Origin: Brooklawnia sp937867175
GTDB lineage: Bacteria > Actinomycetota > Actinomycetes > Propionibacteriales > Propionibacteriaceae
Assembly (NCBI GenBank): GCA_036821905.1
Contig: DAISIR010000003.1
Location: forward strand, 124,001 to 188,000
Direction: 5' to 3'
DNA length: 64,000 bases
Part shown: piece by piece, positions 36,491 through 45,819 of the stretch
How the letters are laid out: each line of letters begins with the position of its first letter
How positions within the stretch are numbered: position 1 is the stretch's first letter
Made by a program: the position numbers and the translations under genes
The notes under the pieces: generated by a model
What the model saw: only the letters and a program-made list of their open reading frames with translations
Told to the model about the DNA's origin: nothing
Database searches by the model: none

Positions 36491-37129
36491 ATGACAAGCA
36501 ATCTGACCAACAACCAGCTGCTGGACGACCAGACCGCCCCGGCACGGGCGAGCCGGCACAGCTGGCGGGTGGTCGACATCGTGGTGGCAGCCGTACTCGG
36601 CGTCGCCTGCGGGCTGATCTTCTTCGCCTGGAACAGCATCGGCTACGCCTGGTTCACCACCATGGACGCCCTCACCCCGGGTCTGGGCGGCATCGCCGCC
36701 GGCATCTGGTTCCTCGGCGGGCCACTGGGCATGCTGATCATCCGAAAGCCGGGGGCGGCGATCCTGGTCGAGCTGATCGGGGCGATCGTGTCGGCACTGC
36801 TCGGCAACGTCTGGGGCATCACCACGCTGTATTCGGGTCTGGCGCAGGGGCTGGGGGCGGAGTTGGTCTTCGCTCTGTTCGCCTACCGCAACTTCAAGCT
36901 GCCGGTGGCCTTGCTCGCCGGTGCCGGGGCCGGCCTGGGCGCTTGGACGCTCGAACTGTTCACGTCCGGCAATCTCGCCAAGGGCCCGACCTTCCTGGCC
37001 ATCTACCTGACCAGCACGGTGATCTCCGGCATCGTGCTGGCCGGCGGCGTCGCCCATCTGCTCGGCAAGGCGCTGGCGGGCACCGGGGTGCTGGACCGGT
37101 TCGCGTCCGGACGCGACGCCGGCAACTGA
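36491..37129 (+). CDS. ykoE: ECF transporter substrate-specific component YkoE (HMP/thiamine)
   Basis: This encodes 212 residues with about five to six membrane segments. ATG 36491 follows GGAGGGC at the right distance. The pattern VVDIVVAAVLGVACGLIFFAW at the start and NSIGYAWFTTMDALTPG fits YkoE, the S component for hydroxymethylpyrimidine/thiamine. It captures the substrate and works with the YkoD ATPase and YkoC T component. The TPP riboswitch upstream confirms the pathway. Confidence 0.9.
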   Translation: MTSNLTNNQLLDDQTAPARASRHSWRVVDIVVAAVLGVACGLIFFAWNSIGYAWFTTMDALTPGLGGIAAGIWFLGGPLGMLIIRKPGAAILVELIGAIVSALLGNVWGITTLYSGLAQGLGAELVFALFAYRNFKLPVALLAGAGAGLGAWTLELFTSGNLAKGPTFLAIYLTSTVISGIVLAGGVAHLLGKALAGTGVLDRFASGRDAGN

Positions 37130-37139
37130 GCCAACCACC

Positions 37140-38630
37140 GTGATCACGGCCAGCGGGTGGGGTTGGCGCTACGCGGGCCGTCCGGACTGGGCGGTTCGCG
37201 GGGTCGACCTCACCATTGAGGACGGCGAGCGGGTGCTGCTGCTGGGCGCGAGCGGCGCCGGCAAATCGACCGTGCTTGCCGCACTGACTGGGGTGCTGGG
37301 CAGCGCAGATGAAGGCACCGAGGAGGGCCGTCTGCTCATCGACGGCAAACACCCCACCCGCGTCCGCGGCCGGGTCGGGCTGGTGATGCAAGATCCCGAA
37401 TCGCAGGTGGTGCTGGCGAAGGTCGGCGACGACGTGGCGTTCGGCTGCGAGAACATGGGGCTGCCGCGCCAGGAGATCTGGCCGCGAGTGCACCGGGCGC
37501 TGGACGCCGTCGGGCTGCGGGTGCCGATGGACCAACCGACCGGCGCACTGTCCGGTGGCCAGAAGCAGCGGCTGGCGATCGCCGCCGCGCTGGCGATGCA
37601 GGGGTCGACCGCCGACTCCGCTGGACCGGGCATCCTCTGCCTGGATGAGCCGACCGCGAACCTCGACCCCGCCGGCATCGTGGAGGTGCGCGACGCCATC
37701 GGCCGGGTGGTTGCCGACCGGACGACGACCTTGCTGGTGGTGGAGCACCGCGTGGACGTCTGGGCCGACCTGGTCGACCGAATCATCGTGCTTGGCCCAG
37801 AGGGGCTGCTCGCCGACGGGCCGGTGGCGCAGGTGCTCGCCGAGCGAACCGCTGAACTGCTGGCAGCCGGGGTTTGGGTACCGGGGGTTCCGCATTCGCT
37901 CAGCCCCCGACCGGTGCGTCCCAGCGGCCAGCCCTTGCTGTGGACCGAAGACCTGACCACCGGCTACCAGGCGTCCCAGCCGGTGGGCCGCAATCTGGCG
38001 GTCACCATTCCCGAGGGGTTGTCCACGGTGATCACCGGACCCAATGGAGCCGGCAAGTCGACCTTGGCCCTGACCTTGGCCGGACTGTTGCGTCCGCTGG
38101 CCGGCCGGGTCCGGACCGCCACCGGGCTGCAACCGGAGCCACGGCAACGCGGTCGGCGCAGTTCCCGCACCCTCGATCCGGCCGACCCGCACACCTGGAC
38201 GAGCCGCCACCTGCTCACCCGGATCGGCACGGTCTTTCAGCAACCCGAACACCAGTTCGTGGAACGCCGGGTAAGGGAGGAGTTGGCCGTCGGCCTGCGC
38301 GCGCTCGACTGGCCGCAACCCCGGATCGACCGGCGGGTGAGCGAACTGCTCGAGATCCTGCACTTGACCGGCCTTGCCACCGCCAACCCGTTCACCCTTT
38401 CCGGCGGCGAGCAGCGACGGCTCAGCGTGGGCACGGTGCTGGCCACCAGCCCGGCGCTGATCGTGCTGGACGAACCCACCTTCGGCCAAGACCGAAACAC
38501 GTGGACCGACCTGGTGCAGTTGGTCTTGCAGATCCTGGCCGAGGGCCGCACGATCATCTCGGTGACCCACGACCCCGCCTACCTTGAGGTGCTGGCCGAG
38601 AACCGCCTGGCATTGACGGCAGCGCCATGA
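37140..38630 (+). CDS. ykoD: ECF transporter ATPase YkoD, two fused ABC domains
   Basis: This encodes 496 residues from GTG 37140. Two complete ABC domains are present: Walker A GASGAGKST (about residue 38) with signature LSGGQKQRLAIA, and Walker A GPNGAGKST (about residue 300) with signature LSGGEQRRLSVG. Both have a DEPT Walker B end. This fused double-ATPase is usual for YkoD. It energises uptake of the thiamine precursor. It overlaps ykoC by 4 bases. Confidence 0.93.
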   Translation: MITASGWGWRYAGRPDWAVRGVDLTIEDGERVLLLGASGAGKSTVLAALTGVLGSADEGTEEGRLLIDGKHPTRVRGRVGLVMQDPESQVVLAKVGDDVAFGCENMGLPRQEIWPRVHRALDAVGLRVPMDQPTGALSGGQKQRLAIAAALAMQGSTADSAGPGILCLDEPTANLDPAGIVEVRDAIGRVVADRTTTLLVVEHRVDVWADLVDRIIVLGPEGLLADGPVAQVLAERTAELLAAGVWVPGVPHSLSPRPVRPSGQPLLWTEDLTTGYQASQPVGRNLAVTIPEGLSTVITGPNGAGKSTLALTLAGLLRPLAGRVRTATGLQPEPRQRGRRSSRTLDPADPHTWTSRHLLTRIGTVFQQPEHQFVERRVREELAVGLRALDWPQPRIDRRVSELLEILHLTGLATANPFTLSGGEQRRLSVGTVLATSPALIVLDEPTFGQDRNTWTDLVQLVLQILAEGRTIISVTHDPAYLEVLAENRLALTAAP

Positions 38631-39433
38631 CCGCAGTCCAGACCGGCACCGCCCAGGCAGCCGCCGCCCCGACCCTGCTGGACCGGATGAATCCGGTGAC
38701 CCGGCTCGGGTTGGCGGTGCTGGCGTCACTGCCGATCCTGATCACTCTCGACTGGGTGAGCGCGCTGACGATGCTTTGCTGCCAGTTCGGCGTCTTCGTC
38801 GCCTGCGGGGTACCGGTTGCCCGGCTGATCCGCCGCACGGCGCCGCTGCTGCTGGTCGCCCCGATCGGGGCGCTCAGCATGGCGCTGTACGGCCGGCCCG
38901 GCGGCGAGATCCACTTCCAGTGGTGGCTGATCACGGTCAGCGACCGGTCGCTGCTGCTGGCGGTGGCCGTCTTCCTTCGCATCCTGGTTCTGGGCAGCGC
39001 AGCGGTGATCCTGATCGGTGGCGCCGATCCAACGCGGATGGCCGACGGACTGGCGCAGATCTTGCGGCTGCCGGCTCGGTTCGTGCTGGGGACCCTCGCC
39101 GGCGTCCGGATGGTTGGGTTGTTCGCCGAAGACTGGCGCACTATGGCGCTCGCCCGCCGCGCCCGCGGCATCGGTGACACCGGGAGGCTGCGACGCTTCT
39201 TCACCATGGCGTTCGCGCTGCTTGTCTTCGCCATCCGGCGCGGCACCAAACTCGCCACCGCCATGGAGGCTCGCGGCTTCGGTTCGCAGCGGCAACGCAG
39301 CTGGGCGCGGCCGTCCCGGCTGGGACGCGCAGACCTGGTCGGGCTGCTGGTGGCCCTCGCGGCGGGTGCGCTGTCGATCGGGTTGGCGCTGTGGGCCGAC
39401 ACCTTCTGGCTGGTGCTTTGGGACGCGACGTGA
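38627..39433 (+). CDS. ykoC: ECF transporter T component YkoC
   Basis: This encodes 268 residues with about five membrane segments. ATG 38627 overlaps the ykoD stop (ATGA). The CbiQ-type coupling helices with Ala-Arg-Gly motifs are seen: ALARRARGIGD (about residue 175) and ATAMEARGFGS (about residue 210). These helices touch the two ATPase domains. The stop overlaps the next gene by 4 bases (GTGA), so a fourth product belongs to this operon. Confidence 0.92.
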   Translation: MTAVQTGTAQAAAAPTLLDRMNPVTRLGLAVLASLPILITLDWVSALTMLCCQFGVFVACGVPVARLIRRTAPLLLVAPIGALSMALYGRPGGEIHFQWWLITVSDRSLLLAVAVFLRILVLGSAAVILIGGADPTRMADGLAQILRLPARFVLGTLAGVRMVGLFAEDWRTMALARRARGIGDTGRLRRFFTMAFALLVFAIRRGTKLATAMEARGFGSQRQRSWARPSRLGRADLVGLLVALAAGALSIGLALWADTFWLVLWDAT

Positions 39434-39990
39434 CGCGCGAGTTCCAACTGCCGGGCGCCTGGCCGACGTTGGTCGACGAGGTTGTGCAAGCCGCGCGGGG
39501 ACGCCGGCTGGTCGTCCTGCTGGACGGCGGGTCGGGCGCCGGCAAGACCACCCTTGCCCGCCGGCTGCACCGCGACCTCGAAGCGCGACTCGGGACGATA
39601 CAGCTGGTCAGCCTGGACGATGTGTACCCAGGCTGGCATGGGCTGGCGGCGGCGTCCGACCAGGTCTGGCAGACGATCCTGCGTCCCGCCTCTCCCGGCC
39701 ATCCCCGTTGGGACTGGGCGCGCAGCCAGACCTCAGGCTGGCGCGGCCTCGACCCACAGCTGCCGATCATCGTCGAGGGCTGCGGGGCGATCAGCCGACG
39801 CAGCGCTCCGCTGGCCAACGTCCGGATCTGGTATGAGATGGACGCTGGCCAGCGCCGCGAGCGGGCACTGAGCCGCGATGGCGATGGCTACCGCCCGTGG
39901 TGGGACACCTGGGCCGCTCAGGAAGCGGCCCACTGGCAGGCGAACCAGCCGTGGGAGTTGGCTGATCTCATCGTCCGCGGCGCGGCATAG
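39430..39990 (+). CDS. P-loop kinase-like protein (uridine-kinase fold)
   Basis: This encodes 186 residues from GTG 39430, overlapping ykoC by 4 bases. A Walker A motif GGSGAGKTT lies at about residues 35-43, with SLDDVYPGWHG following like the substrate loop of uridine kinase-type enzymes, and a Walker B-like IIVEGCGAIS. Substrate unknown. Its place at the end of a TPP-controlled operon suggests a phosphorylation step in thiamine or pyrimidine precursor use, but similar genes also occur outside thiamine loci. Family call is firm at the fold level only. Confidence 0.75.
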   Translation: MTREFQLPGAWPTLVDEVVQAARGRRLVVLLDGGSGAGKTTLARRLHRDLEARLGTIQLVSLDDVYPGWHGLAAASDQVWQTILRPASPGHPRWDWARSQTSGWRGLDPQLPIIVEGCGAISRRSAPLANVRIWYEMDAGQRRERALSRDGDGYRPWWDTWAAQEAAHWQANQPWELADLIVRGAA

Positions 39991-40057
39991 CCTCGCCCCC
40001 CTACCGCGTTGGCCGGCGGAAAGCGCTCGACTTCAACAGCGATCACGCAACAAGGGG

Positions 40058-40086
40058 TTACACAAATCGCTGAGTCTCGCTAGCGT
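40058..40086 (+). promoter_or_regulatory. aroD promoter, probably giving a leaderless mRNA
   Basis: A -35 element TTACAC (40058-40063) and a -10 element TAGCGT (40081-40086) are 17 bases apart. Only six bases (GTCGGC) separate the -10 from the aroD ATG at 40093. Transcription would therefore start at or next to the A of the ATG, and no ribosome site is present. This is a common arrangement in actinobacteria. Confidence 0.6.
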
Positions 40087-40092
40087 GTCGGC

Positions 40093-40869
40093 ATGAGTGT
40101 GGTCTCGCAACGCCCGGTCCTGAAGATACGCGACTTCCAGCTGGGCGGTCCGGGCCGACCGAAGGTCATCATCCCCCTCACCGACGCCCACGAGCCGGGT
40201 CTGATCGCGACGGCCCGGCGGGTCGCCGCCAGCCGCGCCGACATGGTGGAGTGGCGCGTCGACCGGTACGAGTATCGCGACGACCACACCAAGGTGGCCA
40301 GGACGGCTGCGCGGATCCACGAGATCGTGGGCGAGCGTCCATTGCTGTTCACCGCACGAACCAAGCACGAGGGCAGCAACTGGCATCCATCCAGCGACGG
40401 CTACCGCGACCTCATCGCGGACGCCTGCGCCAGCGGCGCCATCGACCTGGTCGACGTCCAGTACCTCAACCCGGCCGCGAAGCGGTGCATTGAGGCCGCG
40501 CGGGCCAACCGGATACCGGTGGTCGCGTCCAACCACGACTTCGTTGGCACACCGAGCGTCCAGGAGATCAGGGATCGATTGAACGCGATGGCCTCGATGG
40601 GGGCAGACGTCGCGAAGATCGCAGTGATGCCCCGGTCGCCGCAAGATGTGGCAGCGCTGCTGGCCGCGACCGCCGAGTGCGCGGAGACCTCGCGGGTGCC
40701 GCTGATCACGATGTCGATGGGTCCGTTGGGGGCGGTCAGCCGGCTGGCCGGGCAGGTCTTCGGTTCGTGCGCCACGTTCGCCACCCTCGGGGACGCCGGG
40801 TCGGCCCCCGGCCAACTGCCACTGGACGACGTGCTGTCGGCCTTGGACCTGATCGGGCGTGACCTTTGA
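40093..40869 (+). CDS. aroD: 3-dehydroquinate dehydratase, type I
   Basis: This encodes 258 residues. Type I features: VEWRVDRYEY (about residue 54), the catalytic His in VVASNHDF (about residue 145), and the Schiff-base lysine in VAKIAVMP (about residue 175). It dehydrates 3-dehydroquinate in the shikimate or quinate pathway. Many actinobacteria use the unrelated type II enzyme (AroQ), so a type I enzyme is worth noting; no other aro gene is adjacent. Initiated from a probably leaderless promoter; converges with the cytidylate-kinase-like gene (10-base gap). Confidence 0.92.
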   Translation: MSVVSQRPVLKIRDFQLGGPGRPKVIIPLTDAHEPGLIATARRVAASRADMVEWRVDRYEYRDDHTKVARTAARIHEIVGERPLLFTARTKHEGSNWHPSSDGYRDLIADACASGAIDLVDVQYLNPAAKRCIEAARANRIPVVASNHDFVGTPSVQEIRDRLNAMASMGADVAKIAVMPRSPQDVAALLAATAECAETSRVPLITMSMGPLGAVSRLAGQVFGSCATFATLGDAGSAPGQLPLDDVLSALDLIGRDL

Positions 40870-40879
40870 CCCCGACCGG

Positions 40880-41524
40880 CTACTGCTCTTCGCGCGCCGG
40901 GGCGGGGTGCCGGGTGCGCGCGGCGGCGGCAATCAGTTGGGCGGCGTCCTCGACATCCAGCCGGCAGGTGTTGACCACCAGGTCGTAGTAATCCAAGTCG
41001 CGCGGGTCGTAGCCGTAGCTGAAAACCGACATCGAAACCCGCAACTCGTCCTCGAACCTCAACTGCACGGCAACCATCTCGGACGCCGAATCCAGCGCCT
41101 CCGCGGCACGATTCACCCGAGCAGGCTCCGGGCCGTCCAACCAGACGTGCAAGGCCTGCGGCCAGTCCCGAAGAACGTAGGCGCCGTTGCGTCCCATCAG
41201 CACCCCACCCTCGCGGGCCCACCGTTGCACGGCCCTGGCGTTCTCGGCGATCCGGTCATGCAGGCTGGCCAGATCGGTCTGTGACAACACGTCCTGCACG
41301 ACCGAATCCGAACCGAAGCTCTGCAGCAGCCGGATGAACTGATCGTCCTCGGAGTCGTCTGCGGCAAAGGCTCGGGCGATGTCAGCTGAGCTGACGGCTT
41401 GGCCATGCAATGGCAGGCCCAGGATTTCTGCGAGCCGCTGGCCGATGGCCTCCATCTGCGAGCCGGCGCTCTCCCACAGTGTGATCACCGGGCGGACACC
41501 CGCTGCGACGTCTGGTTCGGCCAT
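40880..41524 (-). CDS. cytidylate kinase-like family protein
   Basis: This encodes 214 residues from ATG 41524. It resembles the AAK/cytidylate-kinase-like family (PF13189): VITLWESAGSQMEAIGQRLAE near the start stands where the P-loop GxxGSG is expected, and GGVLMGRNGAYVLRD and HVWLDGP follow as in that family. The P-loop is degenerate (no Lys-Ser/Thr), so kinase activity is uncertain. It lies 141 bases after dmsC1 on the same strand and could be the tail of the dms transcript. Confidence 0.75.
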   Translation of the reverse strand: MAEPDVAAGVRPVITLWESAGSQMEAIGQRLAEILGLPLHGQAVSSADIARAFAADDSEDDQFIRLLQSFGSDSVVQDVLSQTDLASLHDRIAENARAVQRWAREGGVLMGRNGAYVLRDWPQALHVWLDGPEPARVNRAAEALDSASEMVAVQLRFEDELRVSMSVFSYGYDPRDLDYYDLVVNTCRLDVEDAAQLIAAAARTRHPAPAREEQ

Positions 41525-41665
41525 GACACCCTCCTCGGTCCTACGTCGATTATGGCGTCGGGAGGCGGGCTCCGCTCAGCTCCGTGGTTTCCGGCCAGGA
41601 GCCCGGTGGAACCGAACGGGGTCTGCGCCCGAAACGCACCTCCCGGACCGTACGTACCAGCCAGA

Positions 41666-42661
41666 TCAGACGCCCACGCGGAACATCGACTCGTAGAACA
41701 GCGCCCGCCCCAGCACCTCGGCGATGAAGACGAGCACCAAGGACGTGGTCAACACGACGACCAACCGCCCCAAGTTCTCGCGTGGCTTCGCGGCGATGAA
41801 GTAGGTGAACACGGCCAGCAGGCCGGCCCCGAGTGCGAGGAGCCCCAACCGGGCGACGAAGAGCGCGCCGGAGTAGACCTCGACCGACTGCAGAGCCACC
41901 CCGCCGATTGCGGTCAACCCGCTCAGATACAGCGGGATCGCCACCAACAACGCAGCCGAAGCAACGAACGCGGTGACCACGATGCCGCGCACCGAGACAG
42001 CCAGCAGAGCCTCCACCTCATCACGCACCGCCGGGTCGGCCGGCGTGGTGAACCGCTGGCGGAGCGAGACTCTTCGACCGGAATCGGCGGCAGACGCGGT
42101 GACACCCCGGGCGACCTGCCGGGCCTGCACCGATGTGGTGATCACGAAGGCCGTCCCGATCGCCAGTGACCCGAGAATGACCGTGGTCGCGAAGAACTGC
42201 AGCGGCACGAACCAGGAGTGCCAGGCAGGGACGGTGACCAGCGAGTAGTAGATCATCGACATGGAGTAGACCAGCCCCACCCCCACCAGTGCCGTCAGGA
42301 CCGCGAGCGCCTGCCGCAGCCGAGGGCGTCCCCACTTGAGCAGCTGCACCACTGCGAACAGGAAGCCCAGCGCCGCGAAGCCGGTGCCGAAGAGGATCTC
42401 TCGGGACAACCAGGACGATCCGGCGTGCCGGATCACGTTGAAGGTGTTGGTGACGTCGTGCATGTGGAACATCGACACGGCCAACCCGAAGACCATCGCG
42501 GGCCCGATCGCCAGCAACGCCGGGTCGGCGACCTGGTCGATGGCCTTGGCGGAGAAGCGCAACGACCCGAGTGTCTGGACGACGCCCAGCACCAGGAAGG
42601 CGCCCACGCACATCTGGGCGATCACCGTGAACAAGATCATGGGCAGCTCAGCGACGTTCAT
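41666..42661 (-). CDS. dmsC: DMSO reductase-type membrane anchor subunit DmsC (copy 1)
   Basis: This encodes 331 residues with eight or so membrane helices. The start MNVAELPMILFTVIAQM, SMFHMHDV, SSWLSREI and IYYSLVTVPAW fit the DmsC family, which takes electrons from menaquinol and anchors DmsAB. ATG 42661 has AGGAG 8 bases upstream, inside the end of dmsB1; the gap is 2 bases. It is the last gene of the A1-B1-C1 module. Close paralogue of dmsC2 (46733-47737), but with normal C-ending codons. Confidence 0.9.
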   Translation of the reverse strand: MNVAELPMILFTVIAQMCVGAFLVLGVVQTLGSLRFSAKAIDQVADPALLAIGPAMVFGLAVSMFHMHDVTNTFNVIRHAGSSWLSREILFGTGFAALGFLFAVVQLLKWGRPRLRQALAVLTALVGVGLVYSMSMIYYSLVTVPAWHSWFVPLQFFATTVILGSLAIGTAFVITTSVQARQVARGVTASAADSGRRVSLRQRFTTPADPAVRDEVEALLAVSVRGIVVTAFVASAALLVAIPLYLSGLTAIGGVALQSVEVYSGALFVARLGLLALGAGLLAVFTYFIAAKPRENLGRLVVVLTTSLVLVFIAEVLGRALFYESMFRVGV

Positions 42662-42663
42662 GG

Positions 42664-43281
42664 TCAGATCTCCTGGCGGTTGGCGATGAACCCGCTGCCA
42701 TGGCCGATGGGTTGGGCATCGCGGTGAGGTTTGATGACCAGGTTCGGCCGCGTTGTCGAGGGGTCCGGGAGCGGCTCGAAGGCGTTCTGGTCACCGTACT
42801 TTGCGCGTAGCTCGTCGATCGGCCCCCAATCCAGGGCGCGCGCCGGACAGGCGTCCACACACGCCGGAGCCTGGCCGGACTCGCGATAGTCGAAGCACAG
42901 GTCGCACTTGGTCATGTGGCCCGTCTCCGCGTTGAACTGCGGGGCGCTGTAGGGGCATGCCCACTCGCAGTAGCGGCAGCCGACGCACTTGCTGTCGTCG
43001 ACGTAGACGGTGCCGTCCGCGCGCTGGGTCATGGCCGTCGTCGGGCAGACCGTGACGCAGATCGGATTCTCGCAGTGGTTGCAGGCCATCGAGGTGTAGT
43101 AGCTGAAAACGCTGGGACGAGCGGTGTCACCTTCCACCTGCCACGAACCACCGCTGTACTCGACGACCCGCCGCCAGTTCACACCGAGCGGATTGTTGTG
43201 CTTGTCCTTGCAGGCGATCTGGCATGCCTTGCAGCCGTTGCACAAGGTTTGGTCGAAGTAGAAGCCGTACATGGCGGTCAC
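42664..43281 (-). CDS. dmsB: DMSO reductase-type iron-sulfur subunit DmsB (copy 1)
   Basis: This encodes 205 residues with four ferredoxin-like cysteine groups: CNGCKACQIAC, CNHCENPICVTVCP, CVGCRYCEWACP and CDLC...CVDACP, as in DmsB with four [4Fe-4S] clusters. It carries electrons from DmsC to DmsA. The GTG start at 43281 overlaps the dmsA1 stop by 4 bases. Third positions are normal for the genome: of the first 27 codons 18 end in C and none in T. Confidence 0.92.
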   Translation of the reverse strand: MTAMYGFYFDQTLCNGCKACQIACKDKHNNPLGVNWRRVVEYSGGSWQVEGDTARPSVFSYYTSMACNHCENPICVTVCPTTAMTQRADGTVYVDDSKCVGCRYCEWACPYSAPQFNAETGHMTKCDLCFDYRESGQAPACVDACPARALDWGPIDELRAKYGDQNAFEPLPDPSTTRPNLVIKPHRDAQPIGHGSGFIANRQEI

Positions 43282-45740
43282 ACCTTCTTGATCTGGACGA
43301 GGCTGGTGTGCTGGCAGTTGCCCTTGGAGACCGGGGCGGGGTGCAGTCGCGAGAGCACATTGACCGAACCCCCATGGTCGACGCCTTGGGCGTCCACCTT
43401 CATCCAGGCGCCCTGCGGCAGGCTGGCGACACCCGGCATGATCCTGGGGGTCACCTTTGCCCTGATCTGGACGCGTCCCCGATCGTTGAACAGCTCGACG
43501 ATGTCGCCGTCGGCGATGCCACGGTCGGCGGCGTCAAACTGGTTCACCCAGACCAGCTGCGGGTGCGCCTCTTGCAGATTGGTGAGGTTTCCGTAGGTCG
43601 AGTGGGTGCGCGCCTTGTAGTGGTGGCCGATCAGCTGGATCGGGTACTTGGCGTCAGGCTCGCGAGCCTCCTCCGCGCCCTCCCAGGTGGCGATGTACTC
43701 GGGCAGCGCACTCACCCGGTCACCCTTGTCGCCGCCGGGGAACTCCCAGGTCAGTGACATCTCGTAGAGCTCCGCCGAGAAGATCTCGATCTTGCCCGAC
43801 GGCGTGGCCAGCGGGTTTGCGACCGGATCGTCCCGGAAGCTCTTGAGTGCGACCGTCGTGCCCTCAGGGTTCGCGTAGCGATAGACGCCCAAAGACATCA
43901 GGTCGTCGAACGACGGCATACCTGGCACCGCCTTGCGGTTGAGCTCCTCGTGCAGGTACCGAGCCCATCCCTCGAGGTCACGGCCCTCGGTGAACTCCTG
44001 CTGCAACCCGAAGCGCTTCGAGATCTCGGTGACCATCTCGTAGGCCGGACGCGAGTCATGGAGCGGCTCGATGGCCTTCTCGCACATGATCAGGTATGCC
44101 ATGTCGCCGGTGTACTCGCTGGGCGCGAGATCCCAGCGCTCGGCGGTGGTGGTGTCGGGCAGAACCAAGTCGGCCAGCTCCGCCGAGCCGGTGAACTGGT
44201 TGTCGACCACGCAGATGAACTCGCACTTGGACTGATCCCGCAGGATCTCGCGGGTCAACAGGTTCTCGGCGTGCTGACTGGCGAACATGTTGCCGCCGTA
44301 CTCCAGCATGAACTTGATGCCGACGTTCAGCCGGTCGGCACCACGGATGCCGTCCTTGGTGGCGGTCATCTCGGGGCCGTGGTCGATGGCGTCGGTCCAG
44401 CCGAAGTTCGAGATGGACACCGGTACCTTGTTCTCGCCATCCGGGAACCATTGCGTCAGCGGCCAGTAATAGCCTTCCCGGCCGCCGGTGCCGCCGCCCG
44501 GGATGCCGACCTGGCCGAGCACGTTGGACAGCAGGTAGATCGCACGGGCCTGGTTCTCGCCGTTGGCGTGGCGCTGCGGTCCCCAGCCTTGGGCGATGTT
44601 GACCGGCTTGGTAGTGGCCAGTTCGAACGCGAAGTTCTTGATCACCTCGGTGGGGACCCCGGTGATCCGCGACGCCCACTCCGGGGTCTTCTCGATGCCG
44701 TCCGGGCCCTTGCCTTCCAGGTAGCTGCGGTAGGACGCGTTCGCGGGCGCCCCCGGGGGCATGTGTTCCTCGTCGAAACCGATGCAGTACTTGTCCAGGA
44801 ACTCCTGATCGTGCAGGTTGTTGCTGACCAGATGATGCACCAACCCGGCGACCAGCGCCGCGTCGGTTCCCGGACGGGGCGCAATCCATTCGTCGGCGAG
44901 CAACGAGACCGAGTCGGAATGGCGCGGGTCGACCACCACGATCTTGAGGCCAGCGGTCTTGGCAGCCTCAAGCGAGGTGAACACCAGACCACCACCCGAC
45001 ATCCGGGTTTCCTGCGGGTTGTTGCCCCAGAGCACGAGCATGCGGCCGTGCTGGATGGAGTCCTCGAAGGAGTTGGAGATCTGCTCGTCCGGGTTGCCGT
45101 AGTGGAACCGAGTGATGGTGCCGATTTGTGAGTACGAGTAGTTGCTGTAGTAACCCAGGTAGCCGCCCAGCAGGTTGAACAGCCGGGCCCAGCCACCGGA
45201 GGTTCCCAGATGCGCGTTCCAGACACCCGAGCCGTAGACCTTGAAGACCGCCTCGTTGCCGTAGGTGTCGATGGTGTACTTCAGCTTCTCCGCGAACAGG
45301 TCGAAAGCCTCGTCCCAACTGATCTCGTCCCACTGCCCGGCGCCGCGCTCGGTGCCGTCGCGCCGCTTCAGCGGAGTCTTGATGCGGTCGGGGTTGTAGA
45401 TGCGTTGGCGCATGTTGCGGCCGCGCACGCAGGCCCGGATCTGACGATTGAACAAACTGTCGTCACCGGTGTTGTCGGGTAGCACCCGCTCAACCGTGCC
45501 GTCCTTGATCTGGAGGCGGATGGGGCAGCGTGAACCGCAGTTCACCACGCACGCGCTCCAGACCGTCCGGTCGGCATCTGCCATGCCGTCGCCGGCGGCC
45601 GCCGCCTGCTGCGGGCCGACACCGGGCATCCCGGTGAGACTCAGCCCGACACCGACCAAGGCGCCGCTGCCAGCCACTGCGGACGACCACTTCAGGAAGG
45701 ACCGACGCCTCAAGTCCTGCTCCAGGAAACCGACTCCCAT
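43278..45740 (-). CDS. dmsA: DMSO reductase-family molybdopterin catalytic subunit DmsA (copy 1)
   Basis: This encodes 820 residues. A Tat signal RRRSFLKWS sits at residues 11-19. The [4Fe-4S] site is CVVNCGSRC plus a distal ACVRG. The bis-MGD molybdopterin domains follow (WGNNPQETRMSGGG, PRPGTDAALVAGL, GWGPQRHANGENQARA). A Ser in YYSNYSYSQI is in the position of the molybdenum ligand in DmsA. The enzyme probably reduces an S- or N-oxide outside the cytoplasm; the exact substrate is unknown. GGAG lies 6 bases before ATG 45740. Second complete catalytic subunit of the array. Confidence 0.9.
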   Translation of the reverse strand: MGVGFLEQDLRRRSFLKWSSAVAGSGALVGVGLSLTGMPGVGPQQAAAAGDGMADADRTVWSACVVNCGSRCPIRLQIKDGTVERVLPDNTGDDSLFNRQIRACVRGRNMRQRIYNPDRIKTPLKRRDGTERGAGQWDEISWDEAFDLFAEKLKYTIDTYGNEAVFKVYGSGVWNAHLGTSGGWARLFNLLGGYLGYYSNYSYSQIGTITRFHYGNPDEQISNSFEDSIQHGRMLVLWGNNPQETRMSGGGLVFTSLEAAKTAGLKIVVVDPRHSDSVSLLADEWIAPRPGTDAALVAGLVHHLVSNNLHDQEFLDKYCIGFDEEHMPPGAPANASYRSYLEGKGPDGIEKTPEWASRITGVPTEVIKNFAFELATTKPVNIAQGWGPQRHANGENQARAIYLLSNVLGQVGIPGGGTGGREGYYWPLTQWFPDGENKVPVSISNFGWTDAIDHGPEMTATKDGIRGADRLNVGIKFMLEYGGNMFASQHAENLLTREILRDQSKCEFICVVDNQFTGSAELADLVLPDTTTAERWDLAPSEYTGDMAYLIMCEKAIEPLHDSRPAYEMVTEISKRFGLQQEFTEGRDLEGWARYLHEELNRKAVPGMPSFDDLMSLGVYRYANPEGTTVALKSFRDDPVANPLATPSGKIEIFSAELYEMSLTWEFPGGDKGDRVSALPEYIATWEGAEEAREPDAKYPIQLIGHHYKARTHSTYGNLTNLQEAHPQLVWVNQFDAADRGIADGDIVELFNDRGRVQIRAKVTPRIMPGVASLPQGAWMKVDAQGVDHGGSVNVLSRLHPAPVSKGNCQHTSLVQIKKV

Positions 45741-45819
45741 GTCGAGCTCCGTTCAGTTGCACTCGGATTCCGAGCACCCTACAGGATCTTCGGAAGCCGG
45801 GGCACGCCGGGGGGATGGC

